IMG/VR virus record: IMGVR_UViG_3300030106_006724
Location: 1 to 64,000 of that record
Strand: one strand, 5' to 3'
Origin: a virus
Length of the DNA stretch: 64,000 bases
Position numbers and translations under genes: made by a program
In this document: one piece after another, positions 8,590-18,440 of the stretch
Layout of the letters: each line of letters starts with the position of its first letter
Numbering within the stretch: position 1 is the stretch's first letter
The notes under the pieces: model-generated
Seen by the model: only the letters and a program-made list of their open reading frames with translations
The model's database searches: none
Told to the model about the DNA's origin: nothing

Positions 8590-10305
8590 ATGACAATACA
8601 AGTAGATTATTCCCAATGGGAAAAGGGTAAGGATTACCCAGATTGGATGAATGAAATATCTTTAGCTACAATATCTAAAGGTTATTTACTACCAGACGAA
8701 ACTCCTAAATTAGCTTTTAGAAGGGTAGCTAATACTATAGCTATGAGATTAGATAAACCTGATTTAGCTAATAAATTTTTTAGGTATATGTGGAAAGGGT
8801 GGTTAAATTTAGCATCTCCTGTATTATCTAATACTGGTACTGATAAAGGATTACCTATTAGTTGTTTTGGTATAGATACTCCTGATTCTATTAGAGGAAT
8901 AGGTCTAACTAATGCTGAATTAATGAGGTTGACATCTTTAGGAGGAGGAGTAGGAATTAGTTTATCAAGAGTAAGAGGAAGAGGTAAAAAAATCGGAAAT
9001 GGAGTTATGGGTCATTCAGAAGGAGTAGTACCTTGGGCTAAAATTTATGATTCTACTATAATAGCTACTAATCAAGGTGCAGTAAGAAGAGGAGCAGCCT
9101 CAGTAAATCTTGATATAAACCATCCTGATATACAGGAATATCTACAAATAAGAAGACCTAAGGGAGATCCTAATAGACAGTGCTTAAATTTACATCAAGC
9201 TGTAATGGTAGATGATTCGTTTATGGAACGTCTTGAAAGAAGAGAACAAGAAGCAATGGATCTTTGGGTAAAAATATTAAAATCTAGAGTTGAAACTGGA
9301 GAGCCTTATATTATGTATTCAGATAATGTAAATAATGCTAATCCACCTGCTTATAAAAAGAATAACCTAGAAGTTACAATGACAAATATATGTTCTGAGA
9401 TAACGCTTTTTACAGATGAAGAGCATAGTTTTATTTGTTGCTTATCAAGCGTTAATCTTACAAAATGGCATGAATGGAAAAATACAGACCTAGTAGAAAC
9501 TGCAATTTACTTTTTAGACGGAGTTTTAGAAGAATTTTTAGCAAAAACTTCTGGAAGAGAATCACTAATAAGAGCGCATAGAAGTGCTAAAAAAGGTAGA
9601 GCAGTAGGATTAGGAGTATTAGGATGGCATACTTTTTTACAGAACGAAAGAATACCTTTTTCATCAGTAGCAGCAACTTCATTAACTCATCAAATTTTCT
9701 CTGATATTAAACAAAAAGCTGAAAAAGCATCAAGAGAGTTAGCTGATGAATATGGTGAACCAGTTTGGTGTAGAGGTACGGGGATGAGAAATAGTCATTT
9801 ACTTGCTATAGCTCCAACAGTATCTAATTCAACTATAGCTGGAGGAGTTTCTGCAGGCATTGAACCTTTACCGGCTAATATATGGACTTTTAACTCAGCT
9901 AAAGGTACTTTTATTAGAAAAAATAGGGCATTAGAAGCTTATTTAGAAGAAAGAGGTCATAATACTGATGAAGTATGGGATCAGATAATGAGAGATAGAG
10001 GATCAGTAGTAAATTTACCTGAAGAAATTATATCAGCTGAAGATAAAGAGATATTTTATACTTTTGCTGAAATAAATCAATTACAATTAGTAGAACAAGC
10101 AGCAGCTAGGCAAAAGTATATAGATCAAACTCAATCTTTGAATTTAGCTTTTGATCCAGGCGATTCTCCAAAATTTATTAACGAAGTTCATCAAGCTGCT
10201 TGGAGATTAGGAATAAAAACACTATATTATTTAAGAACAGACTCGGTAATTAATGGAGATATAGGAACTCGTACCTCTGTAGACTGTTTAAGTTGCGATG
10301 GATAA
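8590..10305 (+). CDS. nrdA: ribonucleotide reductase large (alpha) subunit, class I
   Basis: 571 residues, shorter than the roughly 750 of bacterial NrdA. The ATP-cone regulatory domain is missing, as in many phage enzymes, so dATP inhibition through that domain is not expected. Catalytic features are present: ISCFG, NICSEI, CCLSSVNL, the paired tyrosines in LYYLRTDS that relay the radical, and a C-terminal redox pair CLSC. A thioredoxin encoded at 15944 could reduce this pair. The gene overlaps the next small gene by 8 bases. Confidence 0.93.
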   Translation: MTIQVDYSQWEKGKDYPDWMNEISLATISKGYLLPDETPKLAFRRVANTIAMRLDKPDLANKFFRYMWKGWLNLASPVLSNTGTDKGLPISCFGIDTPDSIRGIGLTNAELMRLTSLGGGVGISLSRVRGRGKKIGNGVMGHSEGVVPWAKIYDSTIIATNQGAVRRGAASVNLDINHPDIQEYLQIRRPKGDPNRQCLNLHQAVMVDDSFMERLERREQEAMDLWVKILKSRVETGEPYIMYSDNVNNANPPAYKKNNLEVTMTNICSEITLFTDEEHSFICCLSSVNLTKWHEWKNTDLVETAIYFLDGVLEEFLAKTSGRESLIRAHRSAKKGRAVGLGVLGWHTFLQNERIPFSSVAATSLTHQIFSDIKQKAEKASRELADEYGEPVWCRGTGMRNSHLLAIAPTVSNSTIAGGVSAGIEPLPANIWTFNSAKGTFIRKNRALEAYLEERGHNTDEVWDQIMRDRGSVVNLPEEIISAEDKEIFYTFAEINQLQLVEQAAARQKYIDQTQSLNLAFDPGDSPKFINEVHQAAWRLGIKTLYYLRTDSVINGDIGTRTSVDCLSCDG

Positions 10306-10489
10306 GATAAAAGGACTTGGCGATGTGATATTTATAATAACAAAGTACACTGGAATAAGGTGGCTTGTTAAGAAGGTATGGGGAGAAGACTGTGGTTGTG
10401 ATGAAAGACAGGAAATTCTCAATGATTTAGTACCTTTTAAAGAAAACGAAAGAGTTATACAAAAACCGAAACCGACACCAAAGTTATGA
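10298..10489 (+). CDS. small conserved phage protein with Cys-Gly-Cys motif
   Basis: 63 residues, starting inside the end of nrdA. The recognisable part is GIRWLVKKVWGEDCGCDERQ, a pattern I associate with short uncharacterised proteins in T4-like marine phages. The two Cys separated by one Gly could bind metal with partners or be redox active. The C-terminus is Pro/Lys-rich. No function is known. Confidence 0.65.
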   Translation: MDKIKGLGDVIFIITKYTGIRWLVKKVWGEDCGCDERQEILNDLVPFKENERVIQKPKPTPKL

Positions 10490-11763
10490 CAATTAAAAAC
10501 GGTACAATATTTGTACAGATAGCAAGTTATAGAGACCCAGAATTAAGACCTACATTAGCTGATTTATTAGATAAAGCTGATAATCCTGATAGATTAAAAG
10601 TATGTGTTGCATGGCAACATACCTCAGAAGATGAATGGGATAAATTAGATGAATATTTAAATGATGATAGATTTATAATTTTAGATATTCCTCACAATGA
10701 AACTAACGGTACTTGCTGGGCTAGAAACAAAATACAAACAAAATACAATGGAGAAGATTATACTCTCCAGTTAGATTCTCATCATAGATTTGTAAAAGGA
10801 TGGGATAGCAAATGTATAAGAATGATAAAACAGTTAGAAAAAAAAGGACATAAAAAACCTTTATTAACTGGTTATATTCCTTCTTATAATCCTAAGAATG
10901 ATCCTGAAGATAGAGTTCAATCACCATGGAAAATGGATTTTGATAGATTTACACCTGAAGGGGTAGTATTTTTCTTACCCGCCACTATAGATGATTGGAA
11001 AGAAAGAACCGAACCAGTTCCTGCTAGATTCTTTTCTGCGCATTTTACTTTTACTTTAGGAATTTTTTGTAATGAAGTACAACATGACCCTAAATATTAT
11101 TTTCATGGTGAAGAAATAGCTTTAGCAGTTAGAGCATATACACATGGATATGATTTATTCCATCCTCATAGAATTATAGCATGGCATGAGTATACTAGAG
11201 TAGGTAGATCTAAGCATTGGGATGATGATAATTCCTGGGTTGAAAGAAATAAAACTACTTTTTATAGGTTAAAAGGTTTATTAGGTACTGATGGTACTAC
11301 ATGTACTCCTTGTATGAAAAAACAATTAGTTCCTTATTACTTAGGAGAAGAAAGATCTTTAGAAGATTATCAAAAATATGCAGGTATAAGATTTACTGAT
11401 AGAGGTATACAGCAGTATACATTAGATAAAAAAGGTTATCCACCTAATCCTGAAGTAGATGATTACGATAATTCGTTCCATTCAGTATTTAGACACTGTA
11501 TAGATATTCACATTAACGATGTTCCTGAAACTGATTATGAATTCTGGGCAGTAGCTTTTCATGATGGAGAAGGAAATGAGCTTTTTAGGCATGATGCTAG
11601 TAAGGAAGAAATAGCTAGTTTAAAAGCTACTAAAAAAGATGGTTGGATTAATTTATGGAGAGAGTATACTGGTCCTTTACCTGCTAGTTGGAGTGTATGG
11701 CCATATTCTACAAGTAAAGAATGGTGTAAGAGGTTAGAAGGTAAATTAGGTATAGAAAAATAA
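10486..11763 (+). CDS. GlcNAc-transferase-like glycosyltransferase
   Basis: 425 residues. The N-terminal about 270 residues match the family of UDP-GlcNAc-dependent transferases related to Skp1 GlcNAc-transferase (FVQIASYRDPEL at the start, LQLDSHHRF as the metal/nucleotide site, WHEYTR further on). The last about 150 residues are an added domain I do not recognise. The acceptor cannot be told from sequence. It opens a run of glycan genes with a carbamoyltransferase and two HtrL-like proteins. Possible acceptors are virion protein, host surface glycan or modified DNA. Confidence 0.8.
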   Translation: MTIKNGTIFVQIASYRDPELRPTLADLLDKADNPDRLKVCVAWQHTSEDEWDKLDEYLNDDRFIILDIPHNETNGTCWARNKIQTKYNGEDYTLQLDSHHRFVKGWDSKCIRMIKQLEKKGHKKPLLTGYIPSYNPKNDPEDRVQSPWKMDFDRFTPEGVVFFLPATIDDWKERTEPVPARFFSAHFTFTLGIFCNEVQHDPKYYFHGEEIALAVRAYTHGYDLFHPHRIIAWHEYTRVGRSKHWDDDNSWVERNKTTFYRLKGLLGTDGTTCTPCMKKQLVPYYLGEERSLEDYQKYAGIRFTDRGIQQYTLDKKGYPPNPEVDDYDNSFHSVFRHCIDIHINDVPETDYEFWAVAFHDGEGNELFRHDASKEEIASLKATKKDGWINLWREYTGPLPASWSVWPYSTSKEWCKRLEGKLGIEK

Positions 11764-13346
11764 TGGCTAATATAGCGTTTTATGGATCACATAATGCTGC
11801 TGTAGCTGTTGAACAAAATGGTAAAGTTCTAACGGTTATAGAGATTGAAAGATTTTTGAATACTAAAAACGCAGGATACGGTCAATACCTCATATCTTAT
11901 ACTCGACCAAAATTAATCAATTATATTTTAGATTATATTTATAGGACCTACGGTATTAAAACATACGATACTTGTTACTATCAAAATACCGATACTATAG
12001 AAGGTTCTAAAGGAAAAGTACATTACGAAAAATTAATACCTGCTAAAAACTATGTTGATTGTTTACATCATTATAGTCATGCAGCTAGTGGTTTATATCA
12101 AACTGATTATGAAAAAGCATTAATAATATCATTTGATGGAGGAGGAAATGATGGTTATTTTAATATTTACCATGCTAAAAATAGGAATGAAATAGAAATA
12201 CTTTATAAAGAAAATTTAGATTTAGGTTTCCCTTATATGATTTTTGGTAATTACTTAAATGATATTAAAATGGAACCTGCTCTTAATATAGGTAATCTAG
12301 TATATTCAGGTAAATTAATGGGTTTATGTTCTTATGGTAAAGTTAATCAAGAATGGTTACCACATTTTAAAAAGTTTTATTTAAGTAAACCTGATGGAGA
12401 AAATTATATAGAATTATTAAAAGTACTTTCTAAAAATACTGGGTTAAAATTTGATACTGAAGATAGGTTAAAAGATCAACTAGCATACGATGTAGCAGCA
12501 ACTTCTCAAGAAGCTTTTGAACAAATATTTTTTCAATATACTGAATCATATATTAAAGAGTACTCTAACATACCTATAATATTAGTAGGAGGTTGCGCAT
12601 TAAATATTATTCTTAATAGTAAGGTTAAAAGTAAATATAAAAGAGAAGTTTTTATACCACCGAATCCTAATGATTGCGGATTAGCTTCTGGTATGATTTT
12701 AAATCATATAAAACCTAAAAAAGCTATAGATTTGACTTATTCTGGAACTGAAGTATTAGATAAAGATATGTTAATGTATTATGTAGAAAATAAAAGAGGT
12801 AGTGAAACTAATCTTAAAGAGTTATGCAATGATTTAAATGAAGGTAGCATAGTAGGAGTTGTAAGAGGACAGTCTGAGCACGGACCTAGAGCATTAGGTA
12901 ACAGAAGTATTATTTGTAACCCAGGTATTGAGAATATGAAAGATATTCTTAACGAAAAAGTTAAAAAAAGAGAATGGTACCGTCCATTTGCTCCTGTATG
13001 TAAACTTGAAGATGTAAATAAGTATTTTAACTTTCAAGGAGAAAGCAGATTTATGAGTTTTTGCCCTACTGTAAAAGCTAAATGGAGAAAAAAACTTTCT
13101 TCTATAACTCATGTAGATAATACAGCAAGAATACAAACAGTAACCAAAGAACAGAATGAATGGCTATATAATTTACTTACTGAATTTGAAAAAGTATCAG
13201 GATATGGAGTTTTATTAAATACTTCTTTTAACGTTAACGGTAAACCTATACTTTCTAGTTATTCAGATGCAATAAAAGTATTTCAAGATTCTGATATGGA
13301 TAAATTAATTTTAGAAAATTATTATTTTAGATGGAAACACGTTTAG
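11763..13346 (+). CDS. NodU/CmcH-type O-carbamoyltransferase (copy 1)
   Basis: 527 residues with the two-part architecture of the family: an N-terminal ASKHA/Kae1-like domain (HHYSHAASGLY, ISFDGGGNDG) and a C-terminal YrdC-like domain (GQSEHGPRALGNRSI, REWYRPFAPV). The family uses carbamoyl phosphate and ATP to carbamoylate hydroxyls, for instance on sugars. It lies between glycosyltransferases, so a sugar hydroxyl is the likely acceptor. A second member is encoded at 20688, diverged enough to suggest a different acceptor. Confidence 0.88.
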   Translation: MANIAFYGSHNAAVAVEQNGKVLTVIEIERFLNTKNAGYGQYLISYTRPKLINYILDYIYRTYGIKTYDTCYYQNTDTIEGSKGKVHYEKLIPAKNYVDCLHHYSHAASGLYQTDYEKALIISFDGGGNDGYFNIYHAKNRNEIEILYKENLDLGFPYMIFGNYLNDIKMEPALNIGNLVYSGKLMGLCSYGKVNQEWLPHFKKFYLSKPDGENYIELLKVLSKNTGLKFDTEDRLKDQLAYDVAATSQEAFEQIFFQYTESYIKEYSNIPIILVGGCALNIILNSKVKSKYKREVFIPPNPNDCGLASGMILNHIKPKKAIDLTYSGTEVLDKDMLMYYVENKRGSETNLKELCNDLNEGSIVGVVRGQSEHGPRALGNRSIICNPGIENMKDILNEKVKKREWYRPFAPVCKLEDVNKYFNFQGESRFMSFCPTVKAKWRKKLSSITHVDNTARIQTVTKEQNEWLYNLLTEFEKVSGYGVLLNTSFNVNGKPILSSYSDAIKVFQDSDMDKLILENYYFRWKHV

Positions 13347-14230
13347 TTACAGCTTTTTATTTTGATAACTACGGTGGGGATCAGAGACCTCCTTATCATA
13401 TGCATAGTGCAGTAGCCAGATATCATAGGTATTTATACTCTATAGTTCAATTATCAAGAATGAATTTACCTATTAAGTTAGTTTGCGGTGAAAACGTATA
13501 CGATGCATTAACTATTGAATTACAACATAATAATGTTAAAAATATAGAAGTAGAAGTTAGAGATTTATCTAGCTTTAAGTATTCTAAAAAGATAGGAGAA
13601 TTAAAAAATAAGTATCCTGAAAAATTTAATTTTTATCATGAAATAGATTGGGCTAAATTAGACTTACTAAAAGAAGAAGCAGAAAAAGGTGCAGATTATA
13701 CTTACTGGATTGATTGTGGCTTAGCTCATAGAGGATTATGGCCGGATAGATATAGTAAAAGTCCTGATACTTTAACTGGTTTTTCTCATGATAGGCAAAA
13801 TTATGAATTTGATAAAGTATTTAACCCGCACTTTTTTACTAAAATTAATGAATGGGTAGGAGATAAGCTAATAGATATAAGAAGTATTATGCAATATCAT
13901 CCTTTCGACGAAATAAACAAACTAGCCGGTGAAGATATATGCTGTGACGGTCAGACCATAGGAGGCATACTCGGTGGTAATAAAAATCAATTAGATTTTT
14001 TTATTAATAATTTTTATCATTATGCTGATTTATGTTTAAGTGACGATAAAGTACTTAATCACGAAGCTATAATTACTACAATCGCTCATAAAAACTCTGA
14101 AAAATTTAAAACTTTTAAATTTGATACTTGGTACCATGAAAATACTGGTGGTATGGATTGGATAACTCCTGAATGGTTAGATACTCAAGTTAGTTTTTAT
14201 GAATTTATTAAAGAAATAGACCATGAATAA
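13331..14230 (+). CDS. HtrL/WlaTC-like glycosyltransferase-family protein
   Basis: 299 residues, overlapping the preceding carbamoyltransferase by 16 bases. YWIDCGLAHRG (about residues 129-139) is the conserved core of the WlaTC/HtrL family, found in LPS and glycan loci. No signal peptide is seen, so it acts in the cytoplasm. It shares this core with the N-terminal part of the next protein. Confidence 0.65.
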   Translation: METRLVTAFYFDNYGGDQRPPYHMHSAVARYHRYLYSIVQLSRMNLPIKLVCGENVYDALTIELQHNNVKNIEVEVRDLSSFKYSKKIGELKNKYPEKFNFYHEIDWAKLDLLKEEAEKGADYTYWIDCGLAHRGLWPDRYSKSPDTLTGFSHDRQNYEFDKVFNPHFFTKINEWVGDKLIDIRSIMQYHPFDEINKLAGEDICCDGQTIGGILGGNKNQLDFFINNFYHYADLCLSDDKVLNHEAIITTIAHKNSEKFKTFKFDTWYHENTGGMDWITPEWLDTQVSFYEFIKEIDHE

Positions 14231-15899
14231 AAAAGTTACTTTAGTTACAGGTCTCTGGGATATAAAAAGAGATACATTAGAAGAGGGATGGAATAGATCT
14301 TTTAAAGATCATTATATTGAAAAATTTAAAGATCTATTAAATGTTCCTTGTAACTTAATTATATTTGGAGAAGAAGAATTAAAAGAGGTAGTCTTTGAAA
14401 TAAGATCAGAAGAAAATACTCAATTTATAGTTAGAAATCAAGATTGGTTTAAAAATGAGTTTTATGAAAAGATTCAATCAATAAGAACTAGTGAACAATG
14501 GAAAGGTAGAGCACCTTGGTTACCTGAATCAACTCAAGGTAAATTAGAGATGTATAATCCTTTGGTAATGTCTAAAATGTTTTTATTGAACGATGCAAGG
14601 ATATTTGATAAATTTCAATCTGAACACCTATATTGGATAGATGCAGCCTTATCTACTACTGTTAGCATGGGGTATTTTACGTCTGATAACGTCTTAGATA
14701 AATTATATGATAAAGTAAATAAGTTTTTATTTATATGTTTTCCTTATGAGGCTAACACAGAAATTCACGGTTTTGCATATCCTGAAATTAACACATATAT
14801 TCAAGGTAATATAAATAAAGTAGGTAGAGGAGGATTTTTTGGAGGACCAGTAGATACTATAGGTGATATAAATGGAAAATATTACGATTTAATGAGTACT
14901 ACTTTAAATGATGGTTTTATGGGAACCGAAGAATCTTTATTTTCTATATTACTTTACCAATTTCCCGATTTAACTTGTTATTCTCTTATAGAAAGTAATG
15001 GTTTAATTTATTACTTTTTTGAAAAATTAAAAAATAACGAAGCAATTTTTCATAGCGAACTAAAAAGAGGTAGTTTAGAAATTATTGACTATAGAAAAGT
15101 TGCTCTTTATGTTATTACTTATAATTCCCCTGATCAATTCGATACATTATGCAAATCGTTTGAAATATATGATAAAGATTATTTAGATTTACCTAAACGT
15201 AAAATTTTACTTAATAACTCTATGGATAGATCTACTGATGATAAGTATAAAGAACTATGTACAAAATGGGGATTTGAAGAAATTAAAAAAGATAATATAG
15301 GAATATGTGGTGGTAGACAGTTTATAGCTGAACATTTTGAAGAGCAAAAAGATTTAGAGCATTACTTATTTTATGAAGATGATATGTTTTTTTATAATGG
15401 TAAAGAAACTACTTGTAAAAATGGGTTTTTAAGAAAAGTACCCGGTTTATATAAAAAATCATTAGAAATATGTAATATGGAAGGTTTAGATTATTTAAAA
15501 TTAAATATGACTGAATTTTTCGGGGATAATACAAGGCAATGGGCTTGGCATAACGTACCTAGCGATAAAAGAGCTGATTACTTCCCAGAGCATCCTATAA
15601 AAAATAATCATACTTTTGATTTTCCTAATACTATTTTTAAACATATAAAGTCACATAAGAATATTCCTTATGCTTTAGGTGAAGTATACTATTGTAACTG
15701 GCCTCAAGTAATAACTAAAGAAGGTAGTAAAAAAATGTTTCTTGAAACTAAGTGGGCTAATCCATTTGAACAAACTTGGATGTCTCATATTTTTCAATTA
15801 ACTAGAGAAGAAAAAATTAAAACGGGTATATTGTTATTAACTCCTACTGAACATGATAGATTTGATCATTACCCTAAAGAAGAAAGAAGAGAAAACTAG
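14223..15899 (+). CDS. two-part glycosyltransferase: HtrL-like N-half, GT2-like C-half
   Basis: 558 residues. The N-terminal half carries LYWIDAALSTT, equivalent to the HtrL/WlaTC core of the previous gene. From about residue 295 a second module begins (VALYVITYNSPDQFDTLC), with a LFYEDDMFF acidic motif, as expected of a GT-A type transferase. The order suggests a fusion that adds two sugars or couples recognition and transfer. It is the last gene before the thioredoxin promoter. Confidence 0.6.
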   Translation: MNKKVTLVTGLWDIKRDTLEEGWNRSFKDHYIEKFKDLLNVPCNLIIFGEEELKEVVFEIRSEENTQFIVRNQDWFKNEFYEKIQSIRTSEQWKGRAPWLPESTQGKLEMYNPLVMSKMFLLNDARIFDKFQSEHLYWIDAALSTTVSMGYFTSDNVLDKLYDKVNKFLFICFPYEANTEIHGFAYPEINTYIQGNINKVGRGGFFGGPVDTIGDINGKYYDLMSTTLNDGFMGTEESLFSILLYQFPDLTCYSLIESNGLIYYFFEKLKNNEAIFHSELKRGSLEIIDYRKVALYVITYNSPDQFDTLCKSFEIYDKDYLDLPKRKILLNNSMDRSTDDKYKELCTKWGFEEIKKDNIGICGGRQFIAEHFEEQKDLEHYLFYEDDMFFYNGKETTCKNGFLRKVPGLYKKSLEICNMEGLDYLKLNMTEFFGDNTRQWAWHNVPSDKRADYFPEHPIKNNHTFDFPNTIFKHIKSHKNIPYALGEVYYCNWPQVITKEGSKKMFLETKWANPFEQTWMSHIFQLTREEKIKTGILLLTPTEHDRFDHYPKEERREN

Positions 15900-15907
15900 T
15901 AAAATAG

Positions 15908-15938
15908 TTGTTTAATAAATAAATTTTAACTATATTAT
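15908..15938 (+). promoter_or_regulatory. Bacteroidetes-type promoter of trx-queC
   Basis: TTG at 15908-15910, 20-base spacer, TATATTAT at 15931-15938. Only 5 bases separate it from the thioredoxin ATG, so the transcript would begin at or next to the start codon. Confidence 0.8.
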
Positions 15939-15943
15939 ATATT

Positions 15944-16204
15944 ATGAAAGATGTTATAAAATTTCACGCTGAGTGGTGTTCTCCATGTAGATATTATAAA
16001 ACTGTATGGAATGAAGCTAAAGAGAAACATGGAGCTAAACATAACTTTATAGAAGTAGATATTGATAATGATACTACTGGTTTAGCAGCTAAGTTTGCAG
16101 TTAGAAGCGTACCGACTACAGTAGTAGTTCAACCTAATAAAGATTTCGAAAAGAAAGTGGGAGCTTTAGCTTATGGAGATCTTGAAAAACTAATAAACGG
16201 ATAA
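15944..16204 (+). CDS. thioredoxin
   Basis: 86 residues with active site WCSPC (11-15) and a cis-Pro motif SVPTT near 57. It is a compact thioredoxin without extra domains or signal peptide. Likely partners are the phage ribonucleotide reductase (NrdA C-terminal cysteines) and possibly sulfate-pathway enzymes in the next block. It is the first gene after a promoter. Confidence 0.85.
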   Translation: MKDVIKFHAEWCSPCRYYKTVWNEAKEKHGAKHNFIEVDIDNDTTGLAAKFAVRSVPTTVVVQPNKDFEKKVGALAYGDLEKLING

Positions 16205-16518
16205 TGTTAAGAAAACCAAATTCTATACCAAAAGGAGATACTATAATAGAAGATAAAGCTATAGAACCTTATTTTTTAGTAAAATCTCAAACAGGAGGAT
16301 ATGTTATTTACAAAAGAGTTATAAAAGGAGTAAATAATACACCATATATTAAGACTATTTGCTACCCAGGAAATTTTAGTCAAGCGCTAAAGTTAGTAGC
16401 TGAGAGCATACTTAATGATGGTAACGAAAAAGTATATAATTCATTACAAGATTATATTAGTGAATATAAAAATATTGAATCTAAAATAGGTTCGATGAAG
16501 GATCAGCCTATATCCTAA
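16204..16518 (+). CDS. hypothetical protein
   Basis: 104 residues, TAATG-coupled to thioredoxin. The pattern EPYFLVKSQTGGYVIYKR followed by KTICYPGNFSQALK suggests a small globular domain, but I do not recognise a characterised family. No membrane or signal segments. Its place between thioredoxin and queC gives no clear clue. Confidence 0.65.
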   Translation: MLRKPNSIPKGDTIIEDKAIEPYFLVKSQTGGYVIYKRVIKGVNNTPYIKTICYPGNFSQALKLVAESILNDGNEKVYNSLQDYISEYKNIESKIGSMKDQPIS

Positions 16519-16550
16519 AAATACCTGGCAAATTTAATTTTTATATTATT

Positions 16551-17402
16551 ATGGCAAAAAATGCTGTTTTATCATTAAGTGGAGGAATGGATTCTTCTAC
16601 GTTATTGTTACATTTACTAAGAGAAGGTTATAATGTAACTGCACTCTCTTTTGATTATGGTCAAAAGCATAGAGTTGAATTAGAAAGAGCTCAAGCTCTA
16701 GTTGATTACGTTAATAGTAACTGTAATCAAGTTGTAGGTACTGAACCTGATACAGGTGCAACTATTGCAAAATTAAAATATATGCCTGTTAATTATCAAG
16801 TGATTAAGATTGATGGAATTACTAATTTACTAAATTCTGCTTTAGTAGAAGGTGGAGATGATGTTCCGGAAGGTCATTATGAGCAAGATAATATGAAAGA
16901 AACTGTAGTTCCTAATAGGAATAAGATATTTTCTTCTTTAACGCAAGCTGTAGCTCTGTCTATTGCTAATAAAACTGGAGAAGATACCTATATATCATTA
17001 GGAATACATGCTGGAGATCATGCAGTTTACCCTGATTGTAGACAAGAATTTAGAGATGCTGATATGGAAGCGTTTCAAATAGGTAACTGGGATGCTGATA
17101 GAGTTAAATTCTATACTCCTTATCTAGAAATAGATAAATACGGAATACTTCAGGATGGACAAGAAAGTTGTTTAAGTTTAAATATTGATTTTAATGAGGT
17201 CTATAGTAGAACTAATACTTCTTATAAGCCTTACCCTTCTGGTAATAGCGATTATAAGTCTGCTAGTAGTGTGGAGCGTATCGAAGCTTTTATTAAACTG
17301 GGTATCGCAGATCCTGTTCAATACGAAGACGAGACTGGACCAGTGGATTACGAAGTAGCTAAAAATCATGTTGAAAAGGTTCTTGCTGAATATGCAGGAT
17401 AA
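16551..17402 (+). CDS. queC: QueC-like 7-cyano-7-deazaguanine (preQ0) synthase
   Basis: 283 residues. The PP-loop SGGMDSS (10-16) and the SFDYGQKHRVEL segment identify QueC, which turns 7-carboxy-7-deazaguanine into preQ0 with ATP and ammonia. Where bacterial QueC carries four zinc-binding cysteines before a VERxEAF-like segment, this protein has Ser, Asp and Ala (TSY...SDYKSASSVERIEAF), so the structural zinc site appears lost. It supplies preQ0 to QueF (29669) and DpdA (26955). It sits apart from the other que genes, behind the thioredoxin promoter. Confidence 0.85.
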   Translation: MAKNAVLSLSGGMDSSTLLLHLLREGYNVTALSFDYGQKHRVELERAQALVDYVNSNCNQVVGTEPDTGATIAKLKYMPVNYQVIKIDGITNLLNSALVEGGDDVPEGHYEQDNMKETVVPNRNKIFSSLTQAVALSIANKTGEDTYISLGIHAGDHAVYPDCRQEFRDADMEAFQIGNWDADRVKFYTPYLEIDKYGILQDGQESCLSLNIDFNEVYSRTNTSYKPYPSGNSDYKSASSVERIEAFIKLGIADPVQYEDETGPVDYEVAKNHVEKVLAEYAG

Positions 17403-18002
17403 ATGAGGATACTTTTAATAGCAAATGCTAGAACAGGTTCTACCGTACTTTATAAAGCTTTAAGTGATATCTTAGGTTTAAAAAAGTACGGTGAACCTTT
17501 CAATTATGGAATGCGCAGAAAAGCTAATTCCTTAATTAGAAAGTACCCTTTTCCTTTAGAAGATAACTGTATAGTAAAAACTTTAACAAGGCATATTCCG
17601 GAAGAATTCGAAAGCCAAGAAATTAATTTTTATGACGAATGGAAAAGAGATTTCGATAAAGTTATCTTATTAGCAAGAGAAAACCTACAGGATATATACG
17701 AAAGTCAAGATTTTTTTAGACATGTAAAAAAGCATTGGCATCAAAAGTACAAATACGAAACTCCTTATACTTTTAGAAGAGAACTTTATAAGTTTATTAC
17801 TGATTCTTACGATTATATAAAATGGTATAGTAAAAAATCTCACATACCTATTACATGGTACGAAGATTTATATAGTGGAGATAAAGAAAAAATAAAAGAA
17901 TGCATAGATAACTGGGAGATAGATATATCTGTAGATGATCTTTACAACTACGTAAACCCAGAAAAAAGATACAGACAATTTACTAAACAAACTATAATAT
18001 GA
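17403..18002 (+). CDS. sulfotransferase-like protein (copy 1)
   Basis: 199 residues. The N-terminal loop ARTGST (about 9-14) fits the 5'-phosphosulfate binding loop of P-loop sulfotransferases, followed by a Leu/Gly-rich helix and a later VILLAREN strand. PAPS could come from the APS kinase encoded directly downstream, which it overlaps by 4 bases. The acceptor is unknown. It lies in the glycan decoration block. Sequence is diverged, so a related nucleotide-binding fold cannot be excluded. Confidence 0.65.
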   Translation: MRILLIANARTGSTVLYKALSDILGLKKYGEPFNYGMRRKANSLIRKYPFPLEDNCIVKTLTRHIPEEFESQEINFYDEWKRDFDKVILLARENLQDIYESQDFFRHVKKHWHQKYKYETPYTFRRELYKFITDSYDYIKWYSKKSHIPITWYEDLYSGDKEKIKECIDNWEIDISVDDLYNYVNPEKRYRQFTKQTII

Positions 18003-18439
18003 TATACTGGTTTACAGGACAACCTGGCTCAGGAAAAACAGTACTAGCCGATTTACTTAAAGAACAAGCATTACCTCACGCTTATAGGATAGATGGTGAT
18101 GAAATGAGAGATTTATTTGAAAATAAAGATTATTCTATAAAAGGTAGAATAGCTAATATAGATGCAGCTCAAAAAATAGCTCATTATTTACATAATCAAG
18201 GTAAAGATGTAATAGTATCATTAGTTTCACCTTATCTTGATCAAAGAGAAGAATTTAAAAAGTTACTAGATTGGCAAATTAATGAAATATATGTTCATTA
18301 TACTAATGAAATTAGAGGTAGAGAAGAGTATCATGTGTTAGGGTATCAAGCTCCTCAATTTAATTACCTTGATATAAATACATCAGAGCAAACACCAGAG
18401 CAAAGTTTAGATATAATAAGAGAAAAACTTAAAGTATAA
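17999..18439 (+). CDS. cysC: adenylylsulfate (APS) kinase-like protein
   Basis: 146 residues. FTGQPGSGKTVLA is the P-loop, and RIDGDEMRDL and KGRIANI are typical of APS kinase, which makes the sulfate donor PAPS from APS. It is slightly shorter than bacterial CysC (about 200), mainly at the ends. The upstream neighbour is a sulfotransferase-like gene, and two more sulfotransferase-like genes follow at 22343 and 40717. APS would come from host ATP sulfurylase, since no clear phage copy is seen. Confidence 0.75.
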   Translation: MIYWFTGQPGSGKTVLADLLKEQALPHAYRIDGDEMRDLFENKDYSIKGRIANIDAAQKIAHYLHNQGKDVIVSLVSPYLDQREEFKKLLDWQINEIYVHYTNEIRGREEYHVLGYQAPQFNYLDINTSEQTPEQSLDIIREKLKV

Positions 18440-18440
18440 A

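Noticed and set aside
16519-16550. Possible promoter of queC (TATATTAT at 16542)
   Set aside because: The -7 sequence is there, but no TTG lies 20 bases upstream. It may be chance in an AT-rich gap, and queC can be transcribed from 15908.
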